Virus record (IMG/VR): IMGVR_UViG_3300025430_000049
Location: 1-39,000 of that record
DNA from: a virus
Length of the DNA: 39,000 nt
Reading direction: 5' to 3' (one strand)
Position 1 is the first letter of the stretch, and each line of letters opens with the position of its first letter. The notes under the pieces were generated by a model. The model searched no databases and was not told the DNA's origin. It was given only the letters and a program-made list of their open reading frames with translations. Positions 17,207-25,168 of this stretch are shown here, in pieces. Position numbers and translations under genes: made by a program.

Positions 17207-17410
17207 ATGGGACTCACACTATCCAGCATATCGGGAAGCTCTATCCCCACCGGATCAAGCGGGGATCAAGTATTCTACACGAATGGTCAGACTGTAAATT
17301 ATAGCTACACGATTCCGAACAATAACAATGCTGGAACCTTTGGCCCGATCACCATTGCTGCTGGAACAACTGTAACGATTCCCAGCGGATCAACTTGGAC
17401 TGTTGTATAA
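17207..17410 (+). CDS. Small beta-rich fibre-region protein
   Basis: This 67-residue protein is rich in Gly, Ser, Thr and Asn. It ends with FGPITIAAGTTVTIPSGSTWTVV, a repeat type seen at the tips of phage fibres. It begins one base after the adaptor fibre stop codon. I infer a minor fibre component or tip from its composition and position; no enzymatic motif is present. Confidence 0.65.
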   Translation: MGLTLSSISGSSIPTGSSGDQVFYTNGQTVNYSYTIPNNNNAGTFGPITIAAGTTVTIPSGSTWTVV

Positions 17411-17413
17411 TTT

Positions 17414-17926
17414 ATGAGCGTCACGATCAACGGAACAACTGGCATCACGACACCTTCGGATAGCGTTGGTGCATCTGGAATTACTTTTGCTGACGGAACT
17501 ACTCAGACCAGCGGAAAAGGGCCAGCGTTTAGTGCGTATCAATCTTCTGCTCAAACGATTTCCAGCACCACATACACAAAAATACAATTTCAAGCGAAAG
17601 AGTATGATACCAATTCAAATTATGATTCAACAACTAATTATAGGTTCACTCCTACGATAGCTGGATATTATCAGATAAACGCTAATTGCTATAATATATC
17701 AGGAGTAAATTCATTTATTACAATATTCAAAAATGGAAGTGAATACAAAAGAGGCATAGAATCAACTAATGCTGGATATTTACAAAACAACACCGTGAAT
17801 GCTTTGGTTTATTGCAACGGTTCTTCTGATTTCGTGGAGATTTATGGGTACACAGGAACATCACAAACTACTGGAACTGGAATATACAATACATATTTCC
17901 AAGGCTTCCTAGCAAGGCCCGCATAA
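17414..17926 (+). CDS. C1q-like receptor-binding fibre protein, copy 1
   Basis: This 170-residue protein starts with a short tag, GITFADGTTQTSGKGPAFSAY, also present in the next fibre protein. A C1q/TNF-like beta sandwich follows, with AFSAYQS, YRFTPTIAGYYQINA, IFKNGSEYKRG and VNALVYCNGSSDFVEIYGY. Such domains bind receptors or glycans at fibre ends. From about 17520 the DNA is clearly more AT-rich than the flanks, which suggests the binding domain was acquired separately from its N-terminal tag. It ends in ARPA and is followed by a small chaperone-like gene. Confidence 0.78.
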   Translation: MSVTINGTTGITTPSDSVGASGITFADGTTQTSGKGPAFSAYQSSAQTISSTTYTKIQFQAKEYDTNSNYDSTTNYRFTPTIAGYYQINANCYNISGVNSFITIFKNGSEYKRGIESTNAGYLQNNTVNALVYCNGSSDFVEIYGYTGTSQTTGTGIYNTYFQGFLARPA

Positions 17927-17927
17927 C

Positions 17928-18098
17928 ATGACACTCTACGACAAAATCCTCTCAATCTACCCCGACCTGACCGAAAAGGACTTCAGCCCGTTCGGTGGCA
18001 CCATCGTCCTTCAAAACGATTCGGATGGCAAAGGCGACTACATCAAGTCGTGGAATCATGCCGTGCATCCCAAACCGACCCCCGAACAACTTTCTTAA
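17928..18098 (+). CDS. Small XkdW-like fibre accessory, copy 1
   Basis: This 56-residue protein reads MTLYDKILSIYPDLTEKDF, then GTIVLQNDSDGKGDYIKSWN, and ends HPKPTPEQLS. The pattern resembles small proteins of the PBSX XkdW type found next to phage tail fibre genes, where an assembly or chaperone role is suspected. It begins one base after the copy 1 fibre stop. A near-identical gene lies at 18670-18840, sharing 45 identical bases (18015-18059 with 18757-18801). Confidence 0.75.
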   Translation: MTLYDKILSIYPDLTEKDFSPFGGTIVLQNDSDGKGDYIKSWNHAVHPKPTPEQLS

Positions 18099-18101
18099 CC
18101 C

Positions 18102-18668
18102 ATGAGCATCTCACTTTCAGCTGATCCATCCCTCGCGCAAGGCTACATCAAGGTCAACGGCACGACTGCCGCAACCGTGACGACTAGTGGCGTGACGAGC
18201 AATCTCGTTGTTCCTAGCGGTGGTTCAATCACCTTCCCAGACGGAACGACCCAGACCAGCGGCAAAGGGCCAGCTTTCAGTGCGTACAATTCAACAAGCA
18301 TAACGCCGTCTTATTCAGTAAATGTAAAAATAACATTTGACACAAAACTATTTGATACTAACAACAATTTTGCCTCGTCACGATTTACACCAACAGTTGC
18401 TGGTTATTACCAAATAAGCGCGGGTCTTATTACAACCACAACAGGCATTTTTCTTGTGGCACTATATAAAAACGGCGCAGTTTATTGCGAACTTGGACGG
18501 CAGACTGCAAACGCAGGGACAATATCCGGTTCTTCAATGATTTATATGAATGGCACAACAGATTATGTTGAAGTTTACACATACATTTCAAACGGCACGA
18601 TTGGCTCTTCATCTGGTGGCGGATATCCATATTATTGGTTTACCGGAGCATTAATTCGACCCGCATAA
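18102..18668 (+). CDS. C1q-like receptor-binding fibre protein, copy 2
   Basis: This 188-residue protein is a paralogue of the gene at 17414. It has an extra N-terminal segment, then SITFPDGTTQTSGKGPAFSA followed by a C1q-like sandwich (SRFTPTVAGYYQISAG, VALYKNGAVYCELG, SSMIYMNGTTDYVEVYTY), and it ends LIRPA. The tags of the two copies are nearly identical at DNA level, while the AT-rich binding domains have diverged strongly. This is the pattern of a duplicated cassette with a fast-changing binding part. Confidence 0.78.
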   Translation: MSISLSADPSLAQGYIKVNGTTAATVTTSGVTSNLVVPSGGSITFPDGTTQTSGKGPAFSAYNSTSITPSYSVNVKITFDTKLFDTNNNFASSRFTPTVAGYYQISAGLITTTTGIFLVALYKNGAVYCELGRQTANAGTISGSSMIYMNGTTDYVEVYTYISNGTIGSSSGGGYPYYWFTGALIRPA

Positions 18669-18669
18669 C

Positions 18670-18840
18670 ATGAAACTCTACGACAAGATCATCAAACTTT
18701 ACCCCGACCTAACTTTGGCTGATTTCATTCCGCTTACTGGAACCATTGTCCTTCAGAACGATTCGGATGGCAAAGGCGACTACATCAAGTCGTGGAATCA
18801 TCCCGTGCATCCAAAGCCGACCCCCGAACAACTTTCATAA
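18670..18840 (+). CDS. Small XkdW-like fibre accessory, copy 2
   Basis: This 56-residue protein reads MKLYDKIIKLYPDLTLADF, then GTIVLQNDSDGKGDYIKSWN and HPKPTPEQLS. It is the duplicate of 17928-18098, with a diverged N-terminal half and a nearly unchanged C-terminal half. It begins one base after the copy 2 fibre stop, as in the first cassette. The preserved C-terminal half suggests it is the part that contacts a common partner, or that it was kept alike by recombination. Confidence 0.75.
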   Translation: MKLYDKIIKLYPDLTLADFIPLTGTIVLQNDSDGKGDYIKSWNHPVHPKPTPEQLS

Positions 18841-18843
18841 CCC

Positions 18844-19794
18844 ATGCCAAACCTCGCCCTCGCCTCCACAGGCATCACCTTTCCCGATAGCTCGGTGCAG
18901 ACGACTGCGCCCTCTGGCTTCGGTTTCAAAAACCGCATCATCAATGGTGGGTTTGCAATAGACCAGAGGAACGCTGGTGCGAGTCAGAGTGTTTCGTTGG
19001 GATACACCTTAGACAGGTGGCTTCTTGGTTCAAATGTAGCTGTAACTTCTCAAAGAGTTGGAAGCGTAGGTTCTTATTCGTGGCAAATTACAGGTGCTTC
19101 TGGAAATACAGGATTAACGCTTATCCAAAGAATTGAATCAAACAACATAGGCGATTTGGCAAGCCAGACTGTAACATTCTCATTCACCGCTAGTAGCTCA
19201 ACATTAACAAGTCTTCCAATCTATTATTCAACTCCTACTGCTGTTGATAATTATGTTTCAACTAATTCCGCTGTTTTGGTTGGAACTGCAACGATCAATG
19301 CAAGTGCAACACGCTTTAGTTATACCTTTACATTGCCATCAACGGCAATAAATGGGATTCAGATTTATTTTTCTACTGGTGCTCTGACCTCTGGAACTCT
19401 GACCCTTTCACAAATTCAACTCGAAAAAGGCTCCACGGCAACGGCATTCGATTACAGACCATACGGAACCGAGCTTGCGCTTTGCCAGAGGTATTATTGT
19501 AATTCTTTATCGGGATCTGGTTATAGCCCACTCACAACGGTCGCAGCGTTAAATCTTACATTTCCAGTAACCATGAGGACTGTTCCAACAATTTCAATAA
19601 CAGCTACTCTTACTATTACAGATGGATCTGCTAATTACACACAAAGTTCAGCCAATTCTGGATCTTATCTTGGAACATCTTTGGGAGGTTTATTGGCATC
19701 AATTTCAAATTTTACAGGATTAACTGCAAATCGCCCCAATTCCACAAATGCAAATGGGTTTAATAATCCGATAACCGCGTCCGCAGAACTTTAA
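18844..19794 (+). CDS. Third modular fibre / carbohydrate-binding protein
   Basis: This 316-residue protein opens with STGITFPDSSVQTTAPSGFG, a third version of the fibre tag. It then has FKNRIINGGFAIDQRNAG, a carbohydrate-binding-like beta sandwich, and the closing motif LTLSQIQLEKGSTATAFDYR followed by TELALCQRYY. The remaining 90 residues form another beta-rich domain. This arrangement is frequent in phage fibre and baseplate proteins that bind surface sugars. The DNA is AT-rich compared with the structural genes, again suggesting exchange. Confidence 0.75.
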   Translation: MPNLALASTGITFPDSSVQTTAPSGFGFKNRIINGGFAIDQRNAGASQSVSLGYTLDRWLLGSNVAVTSQRVGSVGSYSWQITGASGNTGLTLIQRIESNNIGDLASQTVTFSFTASSSTLTSLPIYYSTPTAVDNYVSTNSAVLVGTATINASATRFSYTFTLPSTAINGIQIYFSTGALTSGTLTLSQIQLEKGSTATAFDYRPYGTELALCQRYYCNSLSGSGYSPLTTVAALNLTFPVTMRTVPTISITATLTITDGSANYTQSSANSGSYLGTSLGGLLASISNFTGLTANRPNSTNANGFNNPITASAEL

Positions 19795-19795
19795 T

Positions 19796-20017
19796 ATGTA
19801 TCAGCAAAACGAATATCTAGGAAAAATAGTTGGCGTTACACGCTTGTTTGACAACGCCTTCATCCCCTTCGACCCTGCAAACACCGACTACCAAGCATTC
19901 AAACTCGCATTGCAAACAGGAAAAAACGCTGACGGGTCGGTTGTCGAACTCAAAGACGCAGACGGCAACACGATGACCGCAGAACAAATCAAAACCTTCA
20001 TAGCAACGCTTCCCTAA
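19796..20017 (+). CDS. Small fibre accessory protein
   Basis: This 73-residue protein reads MYQQNEYLGKIVGVTRLFDN, then PFDPANTDYQAFKLALQTGK, ADGNTMTAEQIKTFIATLP. It begins one base after the third fibre gene, the same position that the XkdW-like genes hold after copies 1 and 2, so it may be the matching accessory or assembly protein for that fibre. Sequence similarity to the XkdW-like pair is not evident. The calmodulin-like DADGNT is probably chance. Confidence 0.6.
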   Translation: MYQQNEYLGKIVGVTRLFDNAFIPFDPANTDYQAFKLALQTGKNADGSVVELKDADGNTMTAEQIKTFIATLP

Positions 20018-20042
20018 TACTCACCCCTAACATCCCAATCCT

Positions 20043-20222
20043 ATGGCAATCACCCCTATCGGCACGACCACAAAAGACCAATCTGATCCCGTCCGTGTAG
20101 CATGGACGAATGCTGGATGCCCCATAGATGGCCCCCTGTCCCAAGACATCTTTCCGTCCACGACCCTAGAGTCTATGCCGAAAGAAAAATCCACCGTGGC
20201 ACCCGAACAGGCTGAATCATAA
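20043..20222 (+). CDS. Small protein of the fibre region, unknown
   Basis: This gene encodes 59 residues, starting MAITPIGTTTKDQSDPVRVA and ending VAPEQAES. Its stop codon shares one base with the next ATG (TAATG), which supports it as a real translated gene. No domain or membrane segment is recognised. The start codon has a C-rich context without a Shine-Dalgarno sequence. Confidence 0.55.
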   Translation: MAITPIGTTTKDQSDPVRVAWTNAGCPIDGPLSQDIFPSTTLESMPKEKSTVAPEQAES

Positions 20223-20521
20223 TGAGCATCCACGGCACTACAGTTCAAAGCAAAGGAAGCCAGACGATTGCCGCAGGTGGTACTTCCCAAGTTGTATTCC
20301 CAGCAACCGGAAGGAATTTCCTTTTAATTCACAACTGCTCCACCACAGAAAACCTGTACATCGGCATCGGGTTCACCCCGTCCTCTACCGCAGGCATCGT
20401 TCTGACTCCTTGCACGGGATCTAATTCGACCTTGATCCTTCAAGGCAATGACATCCCCAACGATGCGATCAACGCGATTGCAGCCACCACTGGACACGCT
20501 TTCATCGCCATCCAAGAATAA
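20222..20521 (+). CDS. Small structural protein, related to C-terminus of next gene
   Basis: This 99-residue protein has IAAGGTSQVVFPATGRNFLL, IHNCSTTENLYIGIGF and NAIAATTGHAFIAIQE. The order of elements resembles the last 90 residues of the following 895-residue protein (YLIIQNTSATTIYLAFG, then AIVSQSINLYATASATYVAW). I infer a small beta-sandwich virion protein that could be a free version of that C-terminal domain. It is coupled to the upstream gene by one shared base. Confidence 0.65.
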   Translation: MSIHGTTVQSKGSQTIAAGGTSQVVFPATGRNFLLIHNCSTTENLYIGIGFTPSSTAGIVLTPCTGSNSTLILQGNDIPNDAINAIAATTGHAFIAIQE

Positions 20522-20524
20522 GAA

Positions 20525-23212
20525 ATGTCCGACCTAATCAATGCACAGGGAGTACAAGCTCCTGCAGTGACTTGGGTCGAGGGAACATCCCTTCCATCCA
20601 ATGGTGGGGGTGTTGCCATGCCTTTGCTGGTAAGCAATACCACGGGCAGATTGATGGTGGATGCGCTGACCGCATCCGAGGCAGACCTAACGCTCATCGA
20701 GAATGACCTGACCACCACCAACGGTCTCCTGACTTCTGCTGTTGCCGACCTTGCGGCAATCGCAAGCAACACATCATCTGGAATCAGTGGTGGTAGTGGT
20801 GCCAGTGTTGCCATCACCACCTACGCATGCACCACGGCATTCACGGGTGCCAATGTTGGAGACACGATTACCTTGGCACAGGTATTCGGTGGATCCCCGT
20901 TAGCAGTTACTTCTTCCCTGTGGTACAACCAGACGCAATCTGCGGCACTTGCTTCTGTTCCGAGCGCAAGCAACCTGACACTGGTCGGTGAAGGTTACCT
21001 CACCAATGCACAACTCCGTGCCACTGCGGTTCCTGTATCTCTTGCATCATCTCCTCTTCCCTCCGGTGCTGCCACCGATGCAAGCCTGACCAACGGAAAC
21101 CAAAAGACACAGGTCACAAGCCTTCCTTCTATTCCTGCTGGTTCAAATGCTATCGGTAGCGTTTTTGTATCGAACTTCCCTTCCTCAACGACGGTTACCT
21201 CATCAGCACTGCCAACGGGTGCCGCTACGAGTGCTCTTCAACCCGCCATCAATGGTGACGGTGGTGCCCTCGCCCATGTCACGAATTGGCCCTCCTCGAC
21301 TACTGTCACGGGCACGGTCAATGTGCAAGGTGGCAACAGCACCGCAGTCAAGACAGATGGTAGTTCCGTGGTTCAACCCGTGTCGGGAACCGTTGCTGTA
21401 TCCTCCATTCCTTCGGTCACGGGATCCGTATCGGTAACGAATCAACCATCCAGCATATCGATTAACAACACTTCGGCATCTCCGGTGCCCGTCACGATTG
21501 CTGGAGACACTGCTACCGTCCCTGTCTCTGGATCGGTGACTGCTACGATTTCCGGAACTCCGAGCGTGTCGGTGTCGAATACACCTACGGTCAACATTGC
21601 TTCCGGTCAGACGGTTGGACTTGCTGCAGGAAGCAATGCCATCGGAAGCGTATCGGTATCGAATTTTCCAACCAGCACCACGATTACTTCGTCGGCATTG
21701 CCCACAGGTGCTGCCACCAGTTCCCTGCAAAACACTGCCAACAGCACACTTTCTTCAATCCTTTCTGCGGTACAAGCGCAGGTTTCCCTTTCCACTTCGG
21801 TATGGGCAGACAACACAGTCAACCCTCCGGTGTACTATGTCCGCAACACTACGGACAACGCAGGCACCATCACGGTGTCATGGACTACCCCTTCTGGTTC
21901 AGCTGCAACTCCTACCGTATCCAATCTGGTTCCCATTGCGGGAGTGCAGAACCTTTCAATCGAAAATCAGACTTTCACGGCAACGGCATCCGGAACCGGA
22001 TATTCCTCCGGTGATGTCATCATTCACGCTTACGGAGTAGACACCGCAGCATCAACCCCTGCGGTTGCCTTTAGTGTATGGTTCAATGCCACGAGTGGTG
22101 CTGTTCTGGCATCGGCACCTTCTTCCAGTAATCTTGCTGCTGCTGTTCAGCCTGTCTCTGGAACCGTAGCAGCAACACAGAGTGGATCATGGACGACCTC
22201 GATCACCGGAACTCCCACCGTATCGATTTCTGGAACGGTTCCCGTATCTGCATCGAGCCTCCCTCTTCCTTTCGGTGCTGCTCAAGAAACAGGCAACCTT
22301 GCCACCCTTGTCACCAACACAGGACACCTGACCGATGGGACGCAGAGCACCAAGATTGTTTCCAGTGGCAACACCCTCGCCCTCGATAGTTCGGGAAGGC
22401 CAACCGTCAATGTCAACGGAACCATCCCCGTATCCCTTTCTTCCACTCCGCTTCCATCCGGTGCTGCACTGGAAGCAGGCAACCTAGCAACGATTGCCAG
22501 CAATACTTCCGGAATTGCAACGGCATCGGCCCAGAGCACTGGCAACACTTCCCTTGCCACCATTGCCACCAACACGAACGCAGGATCTGCCATCACGGGT
22601 CAGTCACTAGGCAGTGGCAGTGGCATCCTCGGTTGGTTGTCATCGATCTATAGCAAAGTTGCCTCGACCCTTTCGGCATCGATTACGAATTTCCCCAGCA
22701 CTTTTGCTGCCACCCAGAGTGGCACATGGAGCACCGGACGCACATGGAACCTTTCCAGTGGAAGCGACTCGGTCACGGCAACGATCTCCGGAACCCCGTC
22801 CGTTACTATTTCCGGAACCCCTACCATTGCCAACACTAGTTTCGGTGTCTCTTCCTTGCCTTCGATTCCCGCAGGAACCAATTCCATCGGCACGGTAATC
22901 AATGGAGCAGGAACGGCATCCATTGGAAGCACCCCTCCGGTGCAGACTTCCGTGTCCGCATACAATGGAACCCTGACCGCATCGACCAGCACTGCAATCA
23001 TTAGCGCAGGTGTCCTTTCAAAATATCTGATCATCCAAAACACTTCTGCCACGACCATCTACCTTGCCTTTGGAACCACTGCATCCCAGACAAACGGTCT
23101 ACAAATCGTTGCAAGCGGAGGATCGTTCGTGATGGAAAGCAACGCCATCGTTTCGCAATCCATCAATCTATATGCCACGGCATCTGCGACCTATGTGGCA
23201 TGGGGTGCATGA
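20525..23212 (+). CDS. Repetitive beta-rich virion/fibre protein
   Basis: This 895-residue protein consists mostly of Ser, Thr, Val, Gly, Asn and Pro. It contains many short repeats of the types VSGTV, ISGTPSVSVS and ATQSGTW. A 35-residue unit starting AGSNAIGSV occurs twice, at residues 205-239 and 368-402. Residues 800-895 form a distinct domain like the preceding 99-residue protein. Such repeats build long beta-structured stalks or decorations in virions. It is the last gene before the lysis region. Its exact place in the particle is unknown. Confidence 0.7.
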   Translation: MSDLINAQGVQAPAVTWVEGTSLPSNGGGVAMPLLVSNTTGRLMVDALTASEADLTLIENDLTTTNGLLTSAVADLAAIASNTSSGISGGSGASVAITTYACTTAFTGANVGDTITLAQVFGGSPLAVTSSLWYNQTQSAALASVPSASNLTLVGEGYLTNAQLRATAVPVSLASSPLPSGAATDASLTNGNQKTQVTSLPSIPAGSNAIGSVFVSNFPSSTTVTSSALPTGAATSALQPAINGDGGALAHVTNWPSSTTVTGTVNVQGGNSTAVKTDGSSVVQPVSGTVAVSSIPSVTGSVSVTNQPSSISINNTSASPVPVTIAGDTATVPVSGSVTATISGTPSVSVSNTPTVNIASGQTVGLAAGSNAIGSVSVSNFPTSTTITSSALPTGAATSSLQNTANSTLSSILSAVQAQVSLSTSVWADNTVNPPVYYVRNTTDNAGTITVSWTTPSGSAATPTVSNLVPIAGVQNLSIENQTFTATASGTGYSSGDVIIHAYGVDTAASTPAVAFSVWFNATSGAVLASAPSSSNLAAAVQPVSGTVAATQSGSWTTSITGTPTVSISGTVPVSASSLPLPFGAAQETGNLATLVTNTGHLTDGTQSTKIVSSGNTLALDSSGRPTVNVNGTIPVSLSSTPLPSGAALEAGNLATIASNTSGIATASAQSTGNTSLATIATNTNAGSAITGQSLGSGSGILGWLSSIYSKVASTLSASITNFPSTFAATQSGTWSTGRTWNLSSGSDSVTATISGTPSVTISGTPTIANTSFGVSSLPSIPAGTNSIGTVINGAGTASIGSTPPVQTSVSAYNGTLTASTSTAIISAGVLSKYLIIQNTSATTIYLAFGTTASQTNGLQIVASGGSFVMESNAIVSQSINLYATASATYVAWGA

Positions 23213-23215
23213 TCC

Positions 23216-23446
23216 ATGAAAAAGTTCTTCCAAGACATTAACCTGCTCTGGAAATCACTTCCTCTAGCCAAGAGGTTCGTGCTGGAACTCAATGCCGACA
23301 AGCATGTCGGGGTGGTGAAATTCCAAATTGCCTACCAGAAAATCCGTCAGGCACTGATCAAGGAATGCGGGATTGCTCATTCTGACATCACCGGATCAAT
23401 CGCGTACCTTGCATTGTCCATTCAAGCGTGGAGGTACTCCAAATGA
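23216..23446 (+). CDS. Small basic protein, unknown
   Basis: This gene encodes 76 residues, MKKFFQDINLLWKSLPLAKR at the start and GSIAYLALSIQAWRYSK at the end. It is mostly helical with an amphipathic N-terminus, without a clear membrane span. It opens the lysis region and overlaps the next gene by ATGA, so the two are probably translated together. Function is not recognised. Confidence 0.6.
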   Translation: MKKFFQDINLLWKSLPLAKRFVLELNADKHVGVVKFQIAYQKIRQALIKECGIAHSDITGSIAYLALSIQAWRYSK

Positions 23447-23697
23447 GTGACCAAGAACGCGCCATGTTGGAACTCAAGGTCGCACGGATCGAGGCATTGC
23501 TGCAGGAACGGCAAAAGCAATCCGATTCCAACGCACTGATCATTCGCACCATCGCACTGGGCATGCTCATCCAAGTCATGACCACCGTGTATTTCGCAGG
23601 AGTTAAAACCCAGAAATTAGACAACCTGTCCGAGCAGGTATCATCGCTTGCCACGGAGGTTCATTCACACCCTTCCTTCCATGCAACCACACCATAA
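23443..23697 (+). CDS. Small membrane protein with coiled coil (lysis region)
   Basis: This gene encodes 84 residues. Residues 1-30 are a charged helix, about 31-53 (ALIIRTIALGMLIQVMTTVYF) form one membrane span, and 57-75 form a short coiled coil. Size and position fit a holin-like or inner-membrane spanin-like part. The start at 23443 is chosen for its ATGA overlap with the preceding stop. It overlaps the lipoprotein gene by 17 bases, which recalls nested spanin pairs, but the single-span topology is not enough for a firm call. Confidence 0.6.
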   Translation: MSDQERAMLELKVARIEALLQERQKQSDSNALIIRTIALGMLIQVMTTVYFAGVKTQKLDNLSEQVSSLATEVHSHPSFHATTP

Positions 23698-23887
23698 AGA
23701 AGAGTTCGCTGCTGCCATCATGGTTCTTCTCGTGATTATCCTTTCTATATTGATCATTGGCAACCTCACCGGATGCGCCAATAACGCATCGCGTTATACT
23801 TCATCTGCCAATGGGTGTATTGACACCGCAAGCAGTCTCAACGACCGCATCGACTACAAAGCAGTCCTTCTTGAAAAATCACGATGA
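23681..23887 (+). CDS. Small lipoprotein, outer-membrane spanin candidate
   Basis: This gene encodes 68 residues. A hydrophobic segment (about 12-28) ends in the lipobox LTGC, with the lipid-modified cysteine at position 32, leaving a 37-residue mature peptide. Small lipoproteins in a phage lysis region usually act as the outer-membrane half of a spanin pair, joining the two membranes at lysis. It lacks the Pro-rich stretch common in Rz1-type proteins. The gene overlaps both neighbours. The role is inferred from lipobox, length and place. Confidence 0.6.
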   Translation: MQPHHKEEFAAAIMVLLVIILSILIIGNLTGCANNASRYTSSANGCIDTASSLNDRIDYKAVLLEKSR

Positions 23888-24312
23888 ACAAGATCCTCCT
23901 CATCATTGCATTGTTCGCAGCCGACCTACTGATCGGCATGATTCCCGTCCACGCTGCTCCACTCAACGAACAGCAACGCCACCTTCTGGCTCAGATCGAG
24001 GTTCTGTGCGCAGAGGAAAAGAAAGACCTAGCGCAGGCACAGTCCGACTACCTAGCGCAGGGTGCCAAACTCGCAACCGCAGAAGCACAGGTATCCACCC
24101 TGCAGCAAAGTCTTCACCAGACGGCAAAGGAACGAGATGTGGTCGTGATCTTCTTTGCCTTCGCTTTTGCCATCGGAGTCTTTTCCTCCCTCGGTAGGTA
24201 CATTGCCAACTGCAACATCTTTGAACAGATGCTTATCGGTGCTGGATTGCTTGCCTGCGGGTACGGCATCGGTCGGTACATCCTTTTCTACCTTTCACAC
24301 CTCATCCCGTGA
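23884..24312 (+). CDS. Exported coiled-coil membrane protein (lysis region)
   Basis: This gene encodes 142 residues: a signal peptide (1-24, ending VHA), a coiled coil (about 28-82, with EEKKDLAQAQSDYLAQGAKL), and two membrane spans (about 86-101 and 115-137). The coiled coil would face the periplasm. It overlaps the lipoprotein gene by four bases and the next gene by four. It could act with the lipoprotein as an unusual spanin, or as a holin-type protein; the sequence does not settle which. Confidence 0.6.
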   Translation: MNKILLIIALFAADLLIGMIPVHAAPLNEQQRHLLAQIEVLCAEEKKDLAQAQSDYLAQGAKLATAEAQVSTLQQSLHQTAKERDVVVIFFAFAFAIGVFSSLGRYIANCNIFEQMLIGAGLLACGYGIGRYILFYLSHLIP

Positions 24313-24578
24313 TTCCACGACTTCTGGCCTACATCCGGTCAGTACATTCTGAAAACACCACGGACTCGTGGATGCGCTGGACGGGCACCGTGTTCATGCT
24401 GTTGGTCATTGCCGTCACCGTTCGCACCGTATGGTTCGACCATCCTCTCAACGATAGCATCAAGGGATTTCTGACCGACATCGGGTACACAGTTCTCGGT
24501 GGTGGTGCGTTACGCAAAGGAATTGAAGTCGCAGGAACCGTTTTCAGTAACAACCAACCTTCACCCCCTAACGCATGA
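24309..24578 (+). CDS. Small membrane protein, holin candidate
   Basis: This 89-residue protein starts with GTG, overlapping the previous stop (GTGA). One clear membrane span covers residues 25-42 (TGTVFMLLVIAVTVRTVW), and a second weaker hydrophobic, Gly-rich segment covers 56-80. It directly precedes the candidate lysis enzyme and overlaps it by ATGA. Holin-type genes usually occupy this position. Function is inferred. Confidence 0.6.
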   Translation: MIPRLLAYIRSVHSENTTDSWMRWTGTVFMLLVIAVTVRTVWFDHPLNDSIKGFLTDIGYTVLGGGALRKGIEVAGTVFSNNQPSPPNA

Positions 24579-25168
24579 GACTTCTAGGACGCATCGATGG
24601 TCAGGATATTGTACAAAAGGACGACCTATCGATCTCGTGGGTCGCGGGTCTCTCGGTCGATGCGGATGGTGCTCCGAACTGCTATTCACCGGATCCCCGT
24701 GTCGGCCTCGATGATCTTGGCAACGCAGGGCATGCAGGCAACTGGTGGGGAGTTGTGACCAACGATTACGGTTCCCCGATCCTTCAAGGCCCGTCCGACC
24801 CGTTCCCGAACTTTTACATCTCGACCACTTCCCTGCAGAACAAGAACTACGGACGCACCGATCCCCGCAGGTATGTGAATGCCGATGTAGTTCCGTACAT
24901 CGTGGTGCCCGTCATCATTGCGCGAGAAGCAACTGGTGTTGTCTTGGGGTGTGTTGCCACCGTGGAAGACATAAGAACCAACCGCAAGGTTTCTGGAGTA
25001 GTTGCCGACCTAGGCCCGAACAACCACATCGGTGAAGCATCGGTAGCCATGGCACGACAACTTGGTGTCAATCCATCCCCTCGCACCGGAGGGTGCTCCG
25101 ACCCGTTCTTCCGGTACACCTTCTTCCCCGATCAACCAGCAGAAGGATTCCAACTACAACCACTATGA
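24575..25168 (+). CDS. GH75 (chitosanase-type) glycoside hydrolase, candidate lysin
   Basis: This 197-residue protein matches the glycoside hydrolase family 75 pattern: GLSVDADGAPNCY (25-37), GLDDLGNAG, FYISTTSLQNKNY, RRYVNADVVPYIVVP (98-112), GCVATVED and VVADLGPNNHIGEASVAMAR (142-161). Asp145 and Glu154 are the likely catalytic acids. The family is known for cutting chitosan. Here the gene follows small membrane proteins in a lysis region, so a peptidoglycan target is inferred. It overlaps its neighbours by ATGA on both sides. No signal peptide is seen, so export would need a holin. Confidence 0.75.
   Translation: MRLLGRIDGQDIVQKDDLSISWVAGLSVDADGAPNCYSPDPRVGLDDLGNAGHAGNWWGVVTNDYGSPILQGPSDPFPNFYISTTSLQNKNYGRTDPRRYVNADVVPYIVVPVIIAREATGVVLGCVATVEDIRTNRKVSGVVADLGPNNHIGEASVAMARQLGVNPSPRTGGCSDPFFRYTFFPDQPAEGFQLQPL

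Noticed and set aside
17414-20017. Diversity-generating retroelement acting on the fibre genes
   Set aside because: No reverse transcriptase and no template repeat with adenine-directed changes is seen; duplication and domain exchange explain the pattern.
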